Source: Bacillota bacterium (GTDB lineage Bacteria > Bacillota > Bacilli > Alicyclobacillales > SLC66). Taken from it: DNA of 64,000 bases. The stretch lies in contig JAJZCW010000001.1 of NCBI GenBank assembly GCA_021828865.1, positions 168,961 to 232,960 of the forward strand, in the 5' to 3' direction. Made by a program: the position numbers and the translations under genes. Positions 43,799 through 52,862 of the stretch are shown one piece after another; the stretch's first letter is position 1, and every line of letters starts with the position of its first letter. The notes beneath the pieces are model-generated. The model made no database searches. It was not told where the DNA came from and saw nothing but the letters and a program-made list of their open reading frames with translations.

Positions 43799-44317
43799 CT
43801 ATTTTTGAACTGGGTCAGGAGCCAAGTCAATGACACTCACATGAACCGCAGCGATGGTGAGTGAGGTCATCTCCCTTATTGAATTACCCACCGTGCGTTG
43901 TATTTCTTCTCCCATCGCATTCAAATCCACAGGATCAGCAAATACCGTGACAAGCAACACCAGTCCCTGTGCGCTCTCGTCAATTTTGATTTGCACTCTT
44001 TGTGCTCCCCGCACCTGTTTGGCGGCTCTCATGGCGATTTCTTTCACAGTCTGATGACCGATTCGGATGTGACCACCTTCCATTTCCTTGACAAAGGCAT
44101 GATGCTTGCGCGGGAGCAATCGGAACGCTAGATACCGAATAGAAAGAACCAAAATCACCGCCAAACCAAGCCACAGCCATCCCGTCTGTTGAGCCACCAA
44201 ATAGGCATTCGTCTGCACCACAGGTGAGAACTGCAGTAACTGAAGCATTATCCATATTGTCCCTATTGCAATTAAAAATCCGTACACGCGCACTAACCAG
44301 CGATCAAACGGATACAC
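43799..44317 (-). CDS. amaP: Alkaline-shock response membrane anchor protein AmaP
   Basis: About 172 residues: two membrane helices at the N-terminus (VYGFLIAIGTIWIMLQLL and WLWLGLAVILVLSIRYLAF), then an Asp23-like soluble domain (HIRIGHQTVKEIAMRAAKQV onwards). AmaP in staphylococci tethers Asp23 to the membrane. The GTG at 44317, nine bases behind the strong CGGAGGAGG, is the likely start; the frame from ATG 44347 contains that site. Directly follows the Asp23 gene and precedes DUF2273. Confidence 0.83.
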   Translation of the reverse strand: MYPFDRWLVRVYGFLIAIGTIWIMLQLLQFSPVVQTNAYLVAQQTGWLWLGLAVILVLSIRYLAFRLLPRKHHAFVKEMEGGHIRIGHQTVKEIAMRAAKQVRGAQRVQIKIDESAQGLVLLVTVFADPVDLNAMGEEIQRTVGNSIREMTSLTIAAVHVSVIDLAPDPVQK

Positions 44318-44357
44318 GGAATGATTCCTCCTCCGCAATGATGACAAGCATTATGCG

Positions 44358-44768
44358 CTATTCTTTATTCTCTTCCTGAGTGCGCACCTCTGGATGGATG
44401 GCAACCCCAAGCACATGGACGTTGACAGCAGTGACCTCAAGCCCAGTCATGCCTTCGATGGCCTCTTTGACAGACTCCTGTATGGCGCGTGCCACGTCAG
44501 GGATCCGATATCCATATTCACAGATGATAGAAAGTTCTACGTTGCACTTTCTTTCATCCGGCGCCACCTCAACTTTTACGCCTTTACTGAGGTTTTTCCG
44601 TCCCAGGCGTTCCGCGATACCGCCGACAATGCCACCGCTCATGTCCGCAACACCAGAAACTTCTGTAGCAGCCATCCCTGCAATGACAGCAATAACTTCA
44701 TTGGCAATCTGAGTCGTACCCACACTGTTCTCATCCAGATCTGTGCGAAGAACTCCATCGCTAGCCAT
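44358..44768 (-). CDS. Asp23/Gls24 family protein (YqhY type)
   Basis: A 136-residue alpha/beta protein of the Asp23 family: IANEVIAVIAGMAATEVSGV near residue 20, a GGIVGGIAERLGRKNLSKGV segment, and VAPDERKCNVELSIICEYG. In B. subtilis the equivalent yqhY is conserved downstream of accBC, and its loss selects mutations in acetyl-CoA carboxylase, so a role in tuning malonyl-CoA supply is suspected. The same order accB-accC-asp23 is kept here, with amaP and DUF2273 added as membrane anchors. ATG behind GGGGGTG. Confidence 0.88.
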   Translation of the reverse strand: MASDGVLRTDLDENSVGTTQIANEVIAVIAGMAATEVSGVADMSGGIVGGIAERLGRKNLSKGVKVEVAPDERKCNVELSIICEYGYRIPDVARAIQESVKEAIEGMTGLEVTAVNVHVLGVAIHPEVRTQEENKE

Positions 44769-44838
44769 GAACGCACCCCCAAAAATTGGTCATATAAAGC
44801 CTGTATATTGTTTGATTATACCTTTTCAGGAACTGAAA

Positions 44839-46179
44839 TTAAACCTGATATTCTTCAAGAAATCTGGTCGTGACATTTCCCGAAAGGAATTCCGGATGCA
44901 TCAACAACCGCTCATGAAAAGGAATAGTGGTTTTAATTCCCTCTACCTTCATTTCACTGAGTGCTCTTCTCATACGTAAAATTGCCTCTTCGCGAGTAGG
45001 CGCCCACACAATCAACTTGGCGATCATCGAATCATAGAACGGATTAACGGTATAACCAGGGTACACTGCGCTGTCGACGCGGACACCAAAGCCGCCTGGC
45101 GCCAAATAATCCTGGATCTTCCCTGGATTTGGCATAAAATTCTTGTCTGGGTCTTCCGCATTGATCCTGCACTCTAACGCGTGCCCATTTTGTACGATAT
45201 GTTCCTGCCGATAGGAGAGTTGTTCACCACTTGCAATGAGAATTTGTTCACGCACCAAGTCGACGCCAGTCACCCATTCGGTCACTGGGTGTTCCACTTG
45301 GATGCGGGTATTCATTTCCATAAAGTAAAATGAACCATCACTATCCAGCAAAAATTCGATCGTGCCAGCCCCCTCATAGTTCACCGCTTTTGCAGCAGCC
45401 ACTGCGGCAGCTCCCATCCTGGCACGGATTTCCGGCGTTATCGCAGGAGAAGGGGACTCCTCCAGCAATTTTTGCAGCCTGCGTTGGATCGAACAATCAC
45501 GTTCCCCCAAGTGAATGGCATTGCCAAAACTGTCGCTGAGTACTTGAATTTCCACATGGCGCGGATGCTCTATGTACTTTTCAAGATACACACCCGCGTT
45601 ACCAAAAGCAGAACTTGCTTCCGATTTTGCAATCTCAATCGCGGCTACCAGTTCTTCCTGGGTTCTCACGATGCGGATGCCTTTTCCACCGCCACCGGCA
45701 GTCGCCTTGATGATAACAGGGTAACCGATTTCGTTTGCTACGCGAATGGCCTCCTCCATATCTTCAACAAGACCATCGGTTCCTGGCACGGTGGGTACAC
45801 CTGCCGCTTTCATGGTAGCCTTGGCGGTAGACTTGTCCCCCATCTTTTCAATCGCCTGGGCGCTCGGCCCGATAAATTTGACACCAACTGCATGACACAC
45901 TTCTGCGAAATCACTGTTTTCAGACAAAAATCCGTAACCGGGATGAATGGCATCAGCCCCTACAGAAGTCGCCACTGTCATGATGTTCGCGATGTTCAAA
46001 TAACTTTGTTTGCTGGCTGTGGGGCCTACACAGTAGGCTTCGTCCGCCAATTCCACATGCAGGGCTTCTCTGTCCGCTTCAGAATAGATCGCAACGGTTT
46101 GAATACCCAATTCCTTACAGGCGCGAATAACGCGAACAGCTATTTCTCCTCTGTTGGCGATCAATACTTTTTTAAACAT
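44839..46179 (-). CDS. accC: Biotin carboxylase subunit of acetyl-CoA carboxylase
   Basis: ATP-dependent carboxylation of the biotin on AccB, first half of malonyl-CoA formation. A 446-residue ATP-grasp enzyme with [20 protein letters not shown] at the N-terminus, [10 protein letters not shown] near 75, the glycine-rich lid [14 protein letters not shown] near 160, [14 protein letters not shown] near 287 and the catalytic [11 protein letters not shown] near 335. ATG 46179 lies behind GGAGGGTGCC, five codons into the open frame. It follows accB by 11 bases; accD and accA are not in the window. Confidence 0.96.
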   Translation of the reverse strand: MFKKVLIANRGEIAVRVIRACKELGIQTVAIYSEADREALHVELADEAYCVGPTASKQSYLNIANIMTVATSVGADAIHPGYGFLSENSDFAEVCHAVGVKFIGPSAQAIEKMGDKSTAKATMKAAGVPTVPGTDGLVEDMEEAIRVANEIGYPVIIKATAGGGGKGIRIVRTQEELVAAIEIAKSEASSAFGNAGVYLEKYIEHPRHVEIQVLSDSFGNAIHLGERDCSIQRRLQKLLEESPSPAITPEIRARMGAAAVAAAKAVNYEGAGTIEFLLDSDGSFYFMEMNTRIQVEHPVTEWVTGVDLVREQILIASGEQLSYRQEHIVQNGHALECRINAEDPDKNFMPNPGKIQDYLAPGGFGVRVDSAVYPGYTVNPFYDSMIAKLIVWAPTREEAILRMRRALSEMKVEGIKTTIPFHERLLMHPEFLSGNVTTRFLEEYQV

Positions 46180-46190
46180 GGCACCCTCCA

Positions 46191-46694
46191 TCAAGTAGTC
46201 TTAACTTTAAATAGCGGTTGACCATATTCGACCAAATGCCCGTTTTCGGCAAGGATTTCGACAATTTCTCCTTGAAGGTCGGCTTCAATTTCGTTCATCA
46301 GTTTCATGGCTTCGACGATGCACACCACAGATTTTGGCGTCACTTTGGACCCCACTTCGACGTATGCGGCAACCGTAGGAGAGGAAGCTCGATAAAAGGT
46401 TCCCACCATTGGTGATTTGATGTATTCAAATCCTGTTTCTTCTTTCACAGGCTTCTGTTCCGCAGGTGTTGGTGCCGCAATTGGCGCACTTGCAACGGGA
46501 GCTTCGGCCTTCGCCACCACTTGTGCCGGCGCGGATTCGTGTGGTAAAGCGCTTGCAACAGGAGCCGCAATATAGCCTGTCACATCTGCTTTTTTCATGG
46601 TGACGGTGACTTCTCCTGTTTCAATCGTTAATTCATGTACGCTGGTCTCATCAAGTAATCGAATAAGTTCACGAATATCGCTTACTTTTAACAA
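46191..46694 (-). CDS. accB: Biotin carboxyl carrier protein of acetyl-CoA carboxylase
   Basis: Carries biotin between AccC and the transcarboxylase. A 167-residue protein: N-terminal helical segment, an Ala/Pro/Val-rich flexible linker (about 45-85), and the C-terminal biotinyl domain with the modified lysine in [11 protein letters not shown] near residue 130. The TTG at 46694 is preceded by AAGGAGTGG. First gene of the acc unit, directly after the spoIIIA operon and its terminator. Confidence 0.95.
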   Translation of the reverse strand: MLKVSDIRELIRLLDETSVHELTIETGEVTVTMKKADVTGYIAAPVASALPHESAPAQVVAKAEAPVASAPIAAPTPAEQKPVKEETGFEYIKSPMVGTFYRASSPTVAAYVEVGSKVTPKSVVCIVEAMKLMNEIEADLQGEIVEILAENGHLVEYGQPLFKVKTT

Positions 46695-46743
46695 ATAAGA
46701 CCACTCCTTCCCTGATTATCTCCCATCGAGTATAACACAAAAA

Positions 46744-46766
46744 TAAAAATGGCGCCGAAAGCGCCA
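46744..46766 (-). terminator. Terminator of the spoIIIA operon
   Basis: TGGCGC (46750-46755) pairs with GCGCCA (46761-46766) around CGAAA; on the minus strand it is followed by TTTTTATTTTT. It lies 38 bases after the spoIIIAH stop and separates it from accB. Confidence 0.8.
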
Positions 46767-46804
46767 ATTTAATAGTACATTCATCAACCGCCACTGTATT
46801 CATT

Positions 46805-47401
46805 TTAGGCGTGAGGTGTTACTATCACTTGATTAGATGGCATACCTAGCGTTTCTGAAACCAGATTGATCACTTTGACCGCCATTGTTGGGGTAATCGA
46901 TTTTGCCTCCACATAGATGTGAACCTGATGTTGCGGATTAAACAAGACTAGTGAATCGGGATAGCCTTCTCCGACCAACAGATCGTGAATCTTACTCGCG
47001 CTCTCCTGTTCCGATTGAATGGTCGTTAATTGCTGGTATGCACTATTGGCGGCACTTTGACCGATGCGCGGATCGCTCAGCATGTTTTGCAGGGTCTGGA
47101 TGACTTTTGACTGCTGTTGCATTTGATCAAGGGTAGCCTGTACAAACCAGTCGCTGGGATTCGCTTTACTTGATGTTGGAGTGGTGGCAGCGTTGTTTTT
47201 ATTGGTAGCCTGCCCGATTTCCGTACTTGACGCAGGAACGGTATGACCCGTTACCCCAGATAGATTGTTGTTGACTGAACCTCCAAGCGCTGTGTTTTTG
47301 CTAGTTGACGGAGGAGTGCCGAGCGTGTAATAACCGATCAACATCAGCGATAACACCATCATCGTGGACAACCACACGGTTTGTCTTTTCACCATTACCA
47401 T
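46805..47401 (-). CDS. spoIIIAH: Stage III sporulation protein AH
   Basis: Mother-cell component of the SpoIIIA-SpoIIQ channel. A 198-residue protein with one N-terminal membrane helix (WLSTMMVLSLMLIGYYTL), a Thr/Asn/Ser-rich spacer of about 60 residues and a C-terminal ring-building motif (YscJ/FliF-like) domain, which contacts forespore SpoIIQ in Bacillus. The start lies at ATG 47401 or two codons later at 47395, near a GGGAGAGA site. Last gene of the operon, followed by a terminator. Confidence 0.92.
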   Translation of the reverse strand: MVMVKRQTVWLSTMMVLSLMLIGYYTLGTPPSTSKNTALGGSVNNNLSGVTGHTVPASSTEIGQATNKNNAATTPTSSKANPSDWFVQATLDQMQQQSKVIQTLQNMLSDPRIGQSAANSAYQQLTTIQSEQESASKIHDLLVGEGYPDSLVLFNPQHQVHIYVEAKSITPTMAVKVINLVSETLGMPSNQVIVTPHA

Positions 47402-47421
47402 TCTCTCCCTTCAATTGTTCG

Positions 47422-48036
47422 CTATTTTCGCATCAGTACCGTGATTTCATAACTGGGGATGCCAAGGGCATCCTGTACTGCATTAGTGATTTCAGACTCC
47501 ATCATGACCTCGTTGCTAGATTTGGCCACCACCAGTACCCCAGTGACTCGTGGCATTTGTTCATCCACTACAACGGGCAACTGATTGCCATTTGAATTTT
47601 GGACCGTCACCAGTGTCGTTTGCGTCGATTGCGAGGTGGTGGTCGATCGATTGCCCGAACTGGACTGCACCGTGTTTTGTCTGGTAACGACTGAATTGTG
47701 CCCATATTCGTTGATGGGAGTGGACGCCACCGTTACCATGACCATGACGTTGCTAATCCCCTGAATTTGATTGAGCATGTTGGTTAGGGTTCGATCGTAG
47801 TAATTTTCATACGCCATGGCAGCATTCAGCGCCGTATCGCCAGTCGCAGTCGAGACGCCAGTACCGGCATTTTTGGCCGTGGACTGCGCCGGAGCGAGCA
47901 CTGGCGTGGCATTCGTGGAGCCAGGTGGCGATGAGCCTCCTCCGCTTGCGCCAAAAAGCAACAACAGCAGTCCGATGGCGGTGAGCGCAAGTAACCATTT
48001 GTTTCCCAACAACTTTTTTACGATGTCATTCATCAC
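47422..48036 (-). CDS. spoIIIAG: Stage III sporulation protein AG
   Basis: A 204-residue ring-forming component of the mother-cell channel. N-terminal helix WLLALTAIGLLLLLFG (about residues 14-29), then a Ser/Thr/Ala-rich linker and a ring-building domain with a beta-rich insertion (NGNQLPVVVDEQMPRVTGVLVV region). GTG 48036 lies six bases after AAAGGAG. In B. subtilis SpoIIIAG makes a 30-fold ring with a large central pore. Confidence 0.92.
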   Translation of the reverse strand: MMNDIVKKLLGNKWLLALTAIGLLLLLFGASGGGSSPPGSTNATPVLAPAQSTAKNAGTGVSTATGDTALNAAMAYENYYDRTLTNMLNQIQGISNVMVMVTVASTPINEYGHNSVVTRQNTVQSSSGNRSTTTSQSTQTTLVTVQNSNGNQLPVVVDEQMPRVTGVLVVAKSSNEVMMESEITNAVQDALGIPSYEITVLMRK

Positions 48037-48051
48037 GCCATGCTCCTTTTT

Positions 48052-48570
48052 TTACACCTCACCTCCCGGGTACGAAACGTGTACAACTGCCAGTGAGAGA
48101 CCCAGGAGTTCTGCTGTCTGCGCTTGCAACACCTGCGCTTCTTGCCTGTTATATTGATAGCCGGACACATTCTGGCAGGCAATGTAGACGCCAGTGACGG
48201 CGGTGCTTCCATCATTTTGCTGACTGCTTGAAATTTCGACGGTCAGGCTACCTTTTGGAAGTCCCAGTTCAAGTGATTGTAAAATGACCCTACGCAAGGA
48301 TTGCGTATAAGAAGCATTTCCGGCACCCGCCCCCCCTCCCAGGCTCGAAGCTTGTAAAAGCGGACCGCTTATTGCTGCCTCCCACTTCCCGGACAAGACG
48401 CCATTAAAAAGCGCTCTAATGGGAAGCAGAAGCGATAATACAATCACCAGACCAATCACTGCACGCACGTATTTTTGCATGGTGCTTGACGGCAAAATCA
48501 TATCGAGGATCGCTGCAAAAAGTACAAGGATCACCATATGGCGCAGCCATCCCGAAATCGCTTCAAGCAA
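48052..48570 (-). CDS. spoIIIAF: Stage III sporulation protein AF
   Basis: A 172-residue protein with two N-terminal membrane helices (HMVILVLFAAILDMIL and VIGLVIVLSLLLPIRALF) and a C-terminal ring-building-motif domain. TTG start at 48570 behind GAGGTGATG. Gene order between AE and AG, and size, match Bacillus (206 residues there). Confidence 0.9.
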   Translation of the reverse strand: MLEAISGWLRHMVILVLFAAILDMILPSSTMQKYVRAVIGLVIVLSLLLPIRALFNGVLSGKWEAAISGPLLQASSLGGGAGAGNASYTQSLRRVILQSLELGLPKGSLTVEISSSQQNDGSTAVTGVYIACQNVSGYQYNRQEAQVLQAQTAELLGLSLAVVHVSYPGGEV

Positions 48571-48576
48571 CAGGCA

Positions 48577-49806
48577 TCACCTCACAAACGCAGACAGATT
48601 GGTCGTCGCAAGCATAATGACAATCGTAAAAAAGAACATGATGCCAACCGCTGAAAGAGAAGCAAAGACGAGCGTCAAACTTTTTCCGATGATGCCAAGG
48701 AGCGAAATGACGGGTGTATCACCAAGCGGTTGCATTACCGCCGCCGCACCGTTGTAGATCATCGATAAGGCTAGGATTTTTAATGCGGGAAAGGCGCAGA
48801 TCAGAAGCACCAGCACTGCACCTGCAATCCCTGTTGCATTTTTCATTAGGAGTGTGGCCCCAGCAATGGACTCGGTCGCATCGGAGACAGCTTTACCCAC
48901 TACCGGAATCAGGTTGCTAGCAATGAATTTTGCACTTTTCAACGTCACGCCGTCTGCCAGTCCGGATAGGGAACCTTGGACTGACATCACCCCAAGAAAT
49001 GCGGTCATACCAAGACCGAGTACAGTGAGCAGCACAGTCCTGATCAGTCCCGCCAATTGTGTCAGCTTGTACTGACTGGAAATCTGGCTGACCATGAGCA
49101 ACACGGTAGTAAAGAAAATCAACGGAAATACCAGATGATCAATGACATAGCTTGTCAGATTGACGATAAAAATAATGAGCGGATGAAAGGCTGCCGCAGA
49201 AGTAAGCCCGCCTGAGGCCGTGACGAGTGCCAAAAAAACAGGCATCGATCCCATCATCATCCCCGTCATGTTGCCCATCGCATCAGATGCATAGGAAGTG
49301 GCGCTGTGAAAGGAAGACACAGCCAACACACTAATTACCAGATACACCATGAAAAATGCGGTCTTACTGACCATTTGTGAGGCAAACGCGGTCTGAATTG
49401 TTTCTAAGATGGAGGCAAGTACAGTAAGCAGCAAAACGGCACCTAGCAAACGCCCGTTATCCATCAGCACACCAAAGAAAAAGTGAAGCAGCCCGATCAG
49501 CATCTTACCGATCGAAAAGCCGTTTTTTCCAGGAAAAAAAGAAGGAACCCACTTCCCATCGGGTGTACTTGGCAAGAATCCACCGTACTCATTCGCAAGT
49601 TGCTGCCATGCCTGCTCGATGCCATTTTGCGAAATGCTCTGATATTGGTTGGTGACCATTTGTATGGGTGTGAGCGTGACCCCTTGAGCCGATGCCGTAG
49701 CAGTTTGCGCATGAACTGACAAGGGAAATGCCACAAATATGCAAAGCAAGCAAATAAGTGCCAGGAATGGTTGTTTGCCTTTGATGGGAAAAGCAATGTG
49801 TCGCAA
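48577..49806 (-). CDS. spoIIIAE: Stage III sporulation protein AE
   Basis: Polytopic membrane protein of the mother-cell channel, thought to act as the permease-like component. 409 residues: cleavable signal peptide ending near SVHAQ (about residue 34), an extracytoplasmic region, then seven or eight hydrophobic segments. TTG start at 49806 behind AGGAGGCGA. Six bases separate it from spoIIIAF. Confidence 0.93.
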   Translation of the reverse strand: MRHIAFPIKGKQPFLALICLLCIFVAFPLSVHAQTATASAQGVTLTPIQMVTNQYQSISQNGIEQAWQQLANEYGGFLPSTPDGKWVPSFFPGKNGFSIGKMLIGLLHFFFGVLMDNGRLLGAVLLLTVLASILETIQTAFASQMVSKTAFFMVYLVISVLAVSSFHSATSYASDAMGNMTGMMMGSMPVFLALVTASGGLTSAAAFHPLIIFIVNLTSYVIDHLVFPLIFFTTVLLMVSQISSQYKLTQLAGLIRTVLLTVLGLGMTAFLGVMSVQGSLSGLADGVTLKSAKFIASNLIPVVGKAVSDATESIAGATLLMKNATGIAGAVLVLLICAFPALKILALSMIYNGAAAVMQPLGDTPVISLLGIIGKSLTLVFASLSAVGIMFFFTIVIMLATTNLSAFVR

Positions 49807-49830
49807 AGCAATCGCCTCCTGGCACCGCGT

Positions 49831-50217
49831 TTACGGTAAAAGATGCGTCATCATATCGACGACCGCCGTGATGATGGGAACAGCAAGTACGATGATGGCT
49901 AGCTTCCCAAGCAACTCGATTTTTCCAGCAATACTCGCCACTCCGGCATCGCGGGCAATTTGCGCCCCAAATTCCGCCACATAGGCGATGCCCACAATCT
50001 TTAATACCGTAGCAAAAAACAAGACATTGACATTTGCTGCCTCCGCCAATCTCTCGATGGGAACAAGCAATCCAGTCAATCGTTGCATGACTGCCAAAAA
50101 CAAGATGGCCGCCACAAACAAACTGAGGTAAAACGACACTTGTGGTGCCATTTCCCTAATGGCCATGACGAGCATGGCGGCTACCACGGCGAACAGGATG
50201 GTCTGAAACAGGCTCAT
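49831..50217 (-). CDS. spoIIIAD: Stage III sporulation protein AD
   Basis: A small polytopic membrane protein of 128 residues with four hydrophobic segments. The upstream part of the open frame (to 50298) belongs to spoIIIAC; the start MSLFQTILFAVVAAM at ATG 50217 is behind AGGTGTGCG and matches the family's beginning. The product resembles the FliQ-like small channel proteins. Confidence 0.92.
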   Translation of the reverse strand: MSLFQTILFAVVAAMLVMAIREMAPQVSFYLSLFVAAILFLAVMQRLTGLLVPIERLAEAANVNVLFFATVLKIVGIAYVAEFGAQIARDAGVASIAGKIELLGKLAIIVLAVPIITAVVDMMTHLLP

Positions 50218-50224
50218 CGCACAC

Positions 50225-50428
50225 CTACTGATTGAAAAATACAGCGCGGATTTCGGTAAATAAGTGGTTGATATTCGTGACGACCACAGCCGCCACAAGC
50301 ACCAAAGCGGTTATTGTCACCAGCGTTGCAATTTCATCTCTGCCGGACTGCTTGAGTAAACTGGCAAGCACTGCCGTGGCGATGCCAATGACAGCAATCT
50401 GAAAAATCACATGCAGTTCCAGACTCAT
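50225..50428 (-). CDS. spoIIIAC: Stage III sporulation protein AC
   Basis: A 67-residue protein with two hydrophobic segments (VIFQIAVIGIATAVLASLL and LVTITALVLVAAVVV), the usual size of SpoIIIAC. ATG 50428 lies behind GGAGGAGGACTC; the open frame upstream overlaps spoIIIAB. Seven bases to spoIIIAD. Confidence 0.92.
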   Translation of the reverse strand: MSLELHVIFQIAVIGIATAVLASLLKQSGRDEIATLVTITALVLVAAVVVTNINHLFTEIRAVFFNQ

Positions 50429-50445
50429 GAGCGAGTCCTCCTCCA

Positions 50446-50979
50446 CTACCACAACATGACGACAACCAGCACTCCGATCAGTACACCAGTGGTGCGATAG
50501 ACCTTTTCAAAGCGATCGCGGTCTGTTACGGCTTCTTTTTCCCGGTCGGAAAGTTCTGCAAGAATGGCGTTGATCGCAGATTCTTGCAACTCTGCATTGG
50601 TGTTGCCAATGGTGTGACTGAACTGACGTAGCGCACTGATGTCCTCTGCACTTAGCGACCAAAATTCTCCGGCCTTTCCTAATGCCTCTGCAAATGCATT
50701 CTCCGCTTGTGTGCCAGAAGTGGTTAACATGTCTGCCGTTTTTGCGAATAATTGATGAGTACCAGACGGTTCAGGAAAATGCTTAGCTATTTTCAAGAAA
50801 GATTCGGGCAATGGAAGCCGATGATAGGCGATATCCGCGCGAAGCATCCGCAAGGCGGTCATCATCTCCCGGAGTTCCAGCGGTCGCTTTCTGTACTTCT
50901 TGGCAAAGTCAAAGCCAAACCCTGCAGAACCTAAAAGGAGTGCCCCCGCTCCCACCCATTTCAGAAGGATCCACGCCAT
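50446..50979 (-). CDS. spoIIIAB: Stage III sporulation protein AB
   Basis: A 177-residue protein with an N-terminal membrane helix and a C-terminal one (GVLIGVLVVVMLW), enclosing a helical soluble domain resembling the type II secretion GspF-like fold. The segment LRMLRADIAYHRLPLPE is typical. It overlaps spoIIIAA by 19 bases; ATG behind GAGGTGAAG. Confidence 0.92.
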   Translation of the reverse strand: MAWILLKWVGAGALLLGSAGFGFDFAKKYRKRPLELREMMTALRMLRADIAYHRLPLPESFLKIAKHFPEPSGTHQLFAKTADMLTTSGTQAENAFAEALGKAGEFWSLSAEDISALRQFSHTIGNTNAELQESAINAILAELSDREKEAVTDRDRFEKVYRTTGVLIGVLVVVMLW

Positions 50980-51902
50980 GACTTCACCTCGTGCAACTCA
51001 CTGTCATACACCCGTATAATCGTACCTGGTACAGGCTGGGCTGAAACTTCGACCCACCAGGTTATTGGCGATTCTTGGGAGAGATGATGCATGCCGGATC
51101 TTCTCACCAGTTCCGAAATGGCGCCAGCATGCGCAGTTCCTACCAGCGTTACACCTGCTTTTGCCAAATCTGCCACTGCCAGAGCATCTTGCGGTCCACC
51201 CAGTTCGTCCGCGATGATGACTTCGGGCGACAATGACCGAAGGGCCATCGTCATCCCCACTTGTTTGGGGCAGCCATCGAGTACATCTGTGGCCAGTCCT
51301 ACATCAAACTGAGGGACGCCGCTGACGGTTCCCGCAATCTCCGACCGTTCATCAATCAACACGACCCGCATTGGACTGGCAAAAGGAGATTCGCCACTGC
51401 CAAGCATTCTCGCTAGGTCACGCAGCAGCGTGGTTTTCCCTGATGCGGGAGGACCAAATAGGATGGCGGAGCCAATCCGATTCCTTTTGTTAAGGATAGT
51501 GGCCAGTGTTTTCGCACTTCCACGAACTTCTTTGGCAAGACGAATATTTACTGAACTGATGTCCCTAATAGTTTGCACACCGCCATCCTGACCGAGAACG
51601 ACTTTACCCGCGATCCCCACCCGGTGTCCGCCAGAGAGCGTGACAAACCCGTTTTTTAATTCAGCATCGACGGCGTATAGCGATGACTTGGTCAATGTGG
51701 CGAGTACAAAACGGAGATGGTTTGGCTCTACTGTGACCGGCAAAAACAGGCTTGGTCCCACCAGGTGCACCTTACGGCCAATGCGCAACCGTATTTCTGT
51801 GATGAGATCGAGTTCGCGATCACGGCAAGACAAAACGCTCCGGCTGACATCGCCTGGTAACAACTGCAGAATTTCTTCAGGGAAAAGGGAAGTTTTTTGC
51901 AA
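50961..51902 (-). CDS. spoIIIAA: Stage III sporulation protein AA, secretion-type ATPase
   Basis: The ATPase of the mother-cell-to-forespore channel. About 313 residues: Walker A LFGPPASGKTTLLRDLARML near residue 173, an acidic VLIDERSEIAGTVSG near 200 and Walker B EVIIADELGGPQDA near 245. The N-terminal domain contains the family's TLSGGHRVGIAGKVV. The open frame reaches 51947, but TTG 51902, six bases after GAGGTG, gives the normal N-terminus; I use it. First gene of the operon; a sigma-E-like promoter lies just upstream. Confidence 0.94.
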   Translation of the reverse strand: MQKTSLFPEEILQLLPGDVSRSVLSCRDRELDLITEIRLRIGRKVHLVGPSLFLPVTVEPNHLRFVLATLTKSSLYAVDAELKNGFVTLSGGHRVGIAGKVVLGQDGGVQTIRDISSVNIRLAKEVRGSAKTLATILNKRNRIGSAILFGPPASGKTTLLRDLARMLGSGESPFASPMRVVLIDERSEIAGTVSGVPQFDVGLATDVLDGCPKQVGMTMALRSLSPEVIIADELGGPQDALAVADLAKAGVTLVGTAHAGAISELVRRSGMHHLSQESPITWWVEVSAQPVPGTIIRVYDSELHEVKSWRGSF

Positions 51903-51934
51903 TCCTATCACCTCGTCCCCCATAGTTAGTCCCA

Positions 51935-51963
51935 TATATATGGGCAATAGGACAGGGATATAC
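51935..51963 (-). promoter_or_regulatory. Candidate sigma-E promoter of the spoIIIA operon
   Basis: On the minus strand GTATATC (51963-51957) and CATATATA (51942-51935) are 14 bases apart. They match the sigma-E -35 (KMATATT) at 5 of 7 and the -10 (CATACAHT) at 6 of 8 positions. In B. subtilis the operon is sigma-E dependent. The -10 lies inside a perfect palindrome CCCATATATATGGG (51931-51944). Confidence 0.5.
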
Positions 51964-52091
51964 CTCTAACTTTCAGGGATTCTACGGATAAACTGGGGAT
52001 ATGCCTCGCACGAAGTGGTCCACAGACAGATAGGATATAAGGCAGGGAAATACGAGTCGGAAAAGAGGCTACAATTTTGGGAGACGATGTG

Positions 52092-52193
52092 ATGCTACTT
52101 ACCAGATGGATCGTGGTCTTTCTGATCATATTCGTGTTATTGATGATGCTTGTCATTACATTTTTCAACAAAAAAAGGGCGCAAAACAGCTAG
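52092..52193 (+). CDS. Candidate 33-residue single-helix membrane peptide
   Basis: A short frame starting MLLTRWIVVFLIIFVLLMM: one hydrophobic helix (about residues 5-24) and a basic tail (KKRAQN). A GGGAG site lies nine bases before ATG 52092. Against it: its last bases overlap the efp terminator hairpin on the other strand, and it is very short. Not recognised. It is the only candidate in the 52.0-52.2 kb gap between spoIIIAA and efp. Confidence 0.35.
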   Translation: MLLTRWIVVFLIIFVLLMMLVITFFNKKRAQNS

Positions 52194-52198
52194 CGCCC
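52170..52198 (-). terminator. Rho-independent terminator of efp
   Basis: On the minus strand GGGCGC and GCGCCC (52198-52193 and 52182-52177) flank a 10-base loop and are followed by seven T (52176-52170). It lies 18 bases beyond the efp stop. Confidence 0.8.
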
Positions 52199-52215
52199 CA
52201 TATGGTTACTAGTTG

Positions 52216-52773
52216 TTACGCCCTAGAAATGTACAGTCCGCTTCGAGTATCAATTAGAAGCACATCACCAATATTGATGAAAAAAGGTACCTGCACCGTG
52301 TAACCTGTCTCCATGGTGGCAGGCTTGCTTCCACCTGTTGCCGTATCGCCGCGAATGCCAGGTTCGGTTTGCGCCACCGTCAATTCCACCGTGTTCGGCA
52401 ATTCCACGCCGATGGGTTGACCTTCATACAATACGACCACACAATTCATGTTTTCCTTGAGGAAATTCAGTTCGTATTCCAGTTGGTCTCTGCCAATATT
52501 GGTCTGTTCGAAAGTTTCCGTATCCATAAATGTAAAGTTATCGCCATCGTTGTATAAGTATTGCATCCCACGATTTTCAATACGGGCTCTAGCCACTTTC
52601 TCACCCGCACGAAATGTGGTTTCCTTCACAGCGCCTGTACGGATGTTTTTCAACTTTGTCCGCACAAAAGCCGCGCCTTTTCCTGGTTTGACGTGCATGA
52701 ATTCGACCACGCGCCAAATCTGGCCATCGTATTCAATGGTCACGCCCGTACGAAAATCATTGCTTGATATCAT
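52216..52773 (-). CDS. efp: Elongation factor P
   Basis: Relieves ribosome stalling at polyproline sequences. A 185-residue protein of three OB-like beta domains. Domain I begins with [19 protein letters not shown], and its tip loop is [12 protein letters not shown] with Lys32, the residue modified in the family. The C-terminal stretch [20 protein letters not shown] is intact. ATG behind AGGAGGATGG. In Bacillus efp is next to an aminopeptidase (pepQ/papA) and aroQ; here only aroQ is present, 89 bases upstream. Confidence 0.95.
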   Translation of the reverse strand: MISSNDFRTGVTIEYDGQIWRVVEFMHVKPGKGAAFVRTKLKNIRTGAVKETTFRAGEKVARARIENRGMQYLYNDGDNFTFMDTETFEQTNIGRDQLEYELNFLKENMNCVVVLYEGQPIGVELPNTVELTVAQTEPGIRGDTATGGSKPATMETGYTVQVPFFINIGDVLLIDTRSGLYISRA

Positions 52774-52862
52774 CGGTTTTTGCCATCCTCCTATTTATTT
52801 AGCTTGATCCGCGACATATGACACTCCTTCTTGTAACACAATCCACGCCCTATGCGCAAGTG

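Noticed and set aside
45472..46221. 249-residue open frame on the plus strand
   Set aside because: It is antisense to accC, whose identity is certain; the product has no family features and no good ribosome site.
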